From positions 1-5,448 of the forward strand of contig CABVBB010000189.1 of the NCBI GenBank assembly GCA_902496505.1: a DNA stretch of 5,448 nt, read 5' to 3'. This DNA comes from an uncultured Peptococcaceae bacterium (GTDB lineage Bacteria; Bacillota; Peptococcia; Peptococcales; Peptococcaceae). Shown piece after piece: positions 5,151-5,448 of this stretch. The notes beneath the pieces are model-generated. The model was not told where the DNA came from. It searched no databases and saw only the letters and a list, made by a program, of their open reading frames with translations. Positions within the stretch are counted from its first letter, which is position 1; each line of letters opens with the position of its first letter. The translations under genes were made by a program, and so were the position numbers.

Positions 5151-5448
5151 ATGAAGCTGTTTTTAGATACCGCCAATCAGGCGGAGGTGGAACAGGCCGT
5201 TGCCATGGGCGTTATTGACGGTGTGACCACCAATCCCTCACTGGTCGCTAAAGAAAGCGGCGATTATCTGGCCAGAGCCAAATATTTCTGCGAATTGGTG
5301 GATGGCCCCATCAGCGTCGAGGTGCTTGCCAGCGACAAAGAAGGCATGCTGGCCGAAGCGCGGGAACTGGCGAAGATCGATCCCCGCATCGTGGTCAAAC
5401 TGCCGCTGACGGCAGAAAGCCTGGCTGCCATGAAGATCTTGGCCGCCG
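5151..5448 (+). CDS. fsa: Small transaldolase / fructose-6-phosphate aldolase (N-terminal 99 residues, 3' cut by window end)
   Basis: The first 99 codons match the small (about 215 residues) single-domain transaldolase/FSA family, class I Schiff-base aldolases of the cytoplasm. Visible motifs are LFLDTAN with D6, GVTTNPSLVAKE (24-35), ISVEVLA (54-60) and VVKLPLT (81-87), where K83 is the Schiff-base lysine. Members either transfer a dihydroxyacetone unit between sugar phosphates (pentose phosphate pathway) or split fructose-6-phosphate. E57 occupies the position that I recall as Glu in transaldolases and Gln in E. coli FSA, which favours transaldolase activity, but the second distinguishing residue (Tyr or Phe) lies beyond the window. 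ATG 5151 follows AAGGA (5139-5143) by 7 nt. The 18-bp gap from fba suggests cotranscription for sugar phosphate metabolism. Confidence 0.93.
   Translation, partial: MKLFLDTANQAEVEQAVAMGVIDGVTTNPSLVAKESGDYLARAKYFCELVDGPISVEVLASDKEGMLAEARELAKIDPRIVVKLPLTAESLAAMKILAA

Overview
The window looks like chromosomal DNA of an anaerobic Firmicutes-type bacterium, possibly one of the Negativicutes or a related clostridial line. This is inferred from AGGAGG-type ribosome binding sites at several genes, a NimA-like flavoprotein, and a class II fructose-bisphosphate aldolase directly followed by a small transaldolase/fructose-6-phosphate aldolase. No rRNA or other taxonomic marker is present, so the assignment is tentative. 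Every gene I can support is on the + strand.

Left part (1-2198): a tandem array of paralogous genes for exported or membrane-anchored proteins of unknown function. The first copy is cut by the window edge. The second and third are complete and both 292 residues long. The fourth survives only as an 80-bp scar holding the start and the end of the gene. The copies follow each other with 1-4 nt overlaps (TGATG, ATGA) or a 2-nt gap, and each ribosome binding site lies inside the end of the preceding gene, so they are probably translated as a coupled unit.

Middle (2199-2982): a 70-residue small membrane protein, then a NimA-like pyridoxamine 5'-phosphate oxidase-fold protein, closed by a hairpin that may be a terminator.

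Right part (2983-5448): a likely extended -10 promoter drives an alanine racemase-family gene with several unusual residues and an apparent insertion in its C-terminal domain. After a 72-bp gap come the class II aldolase (fba) and the start of a small transaldolase/fructose-6-phosphate aldolase (cut by the window end). The last two form a central carbon (glycolysis/pentose phosphate) gene pair. I see no functional link between the left array and the right-hand metabolic genes.

The points most worth a second look are the tandem array with its collapsed fourth copy and the divergent racemase. No CRISPR, tRNA, rRNA, insertion sequence or phage feature was seen.
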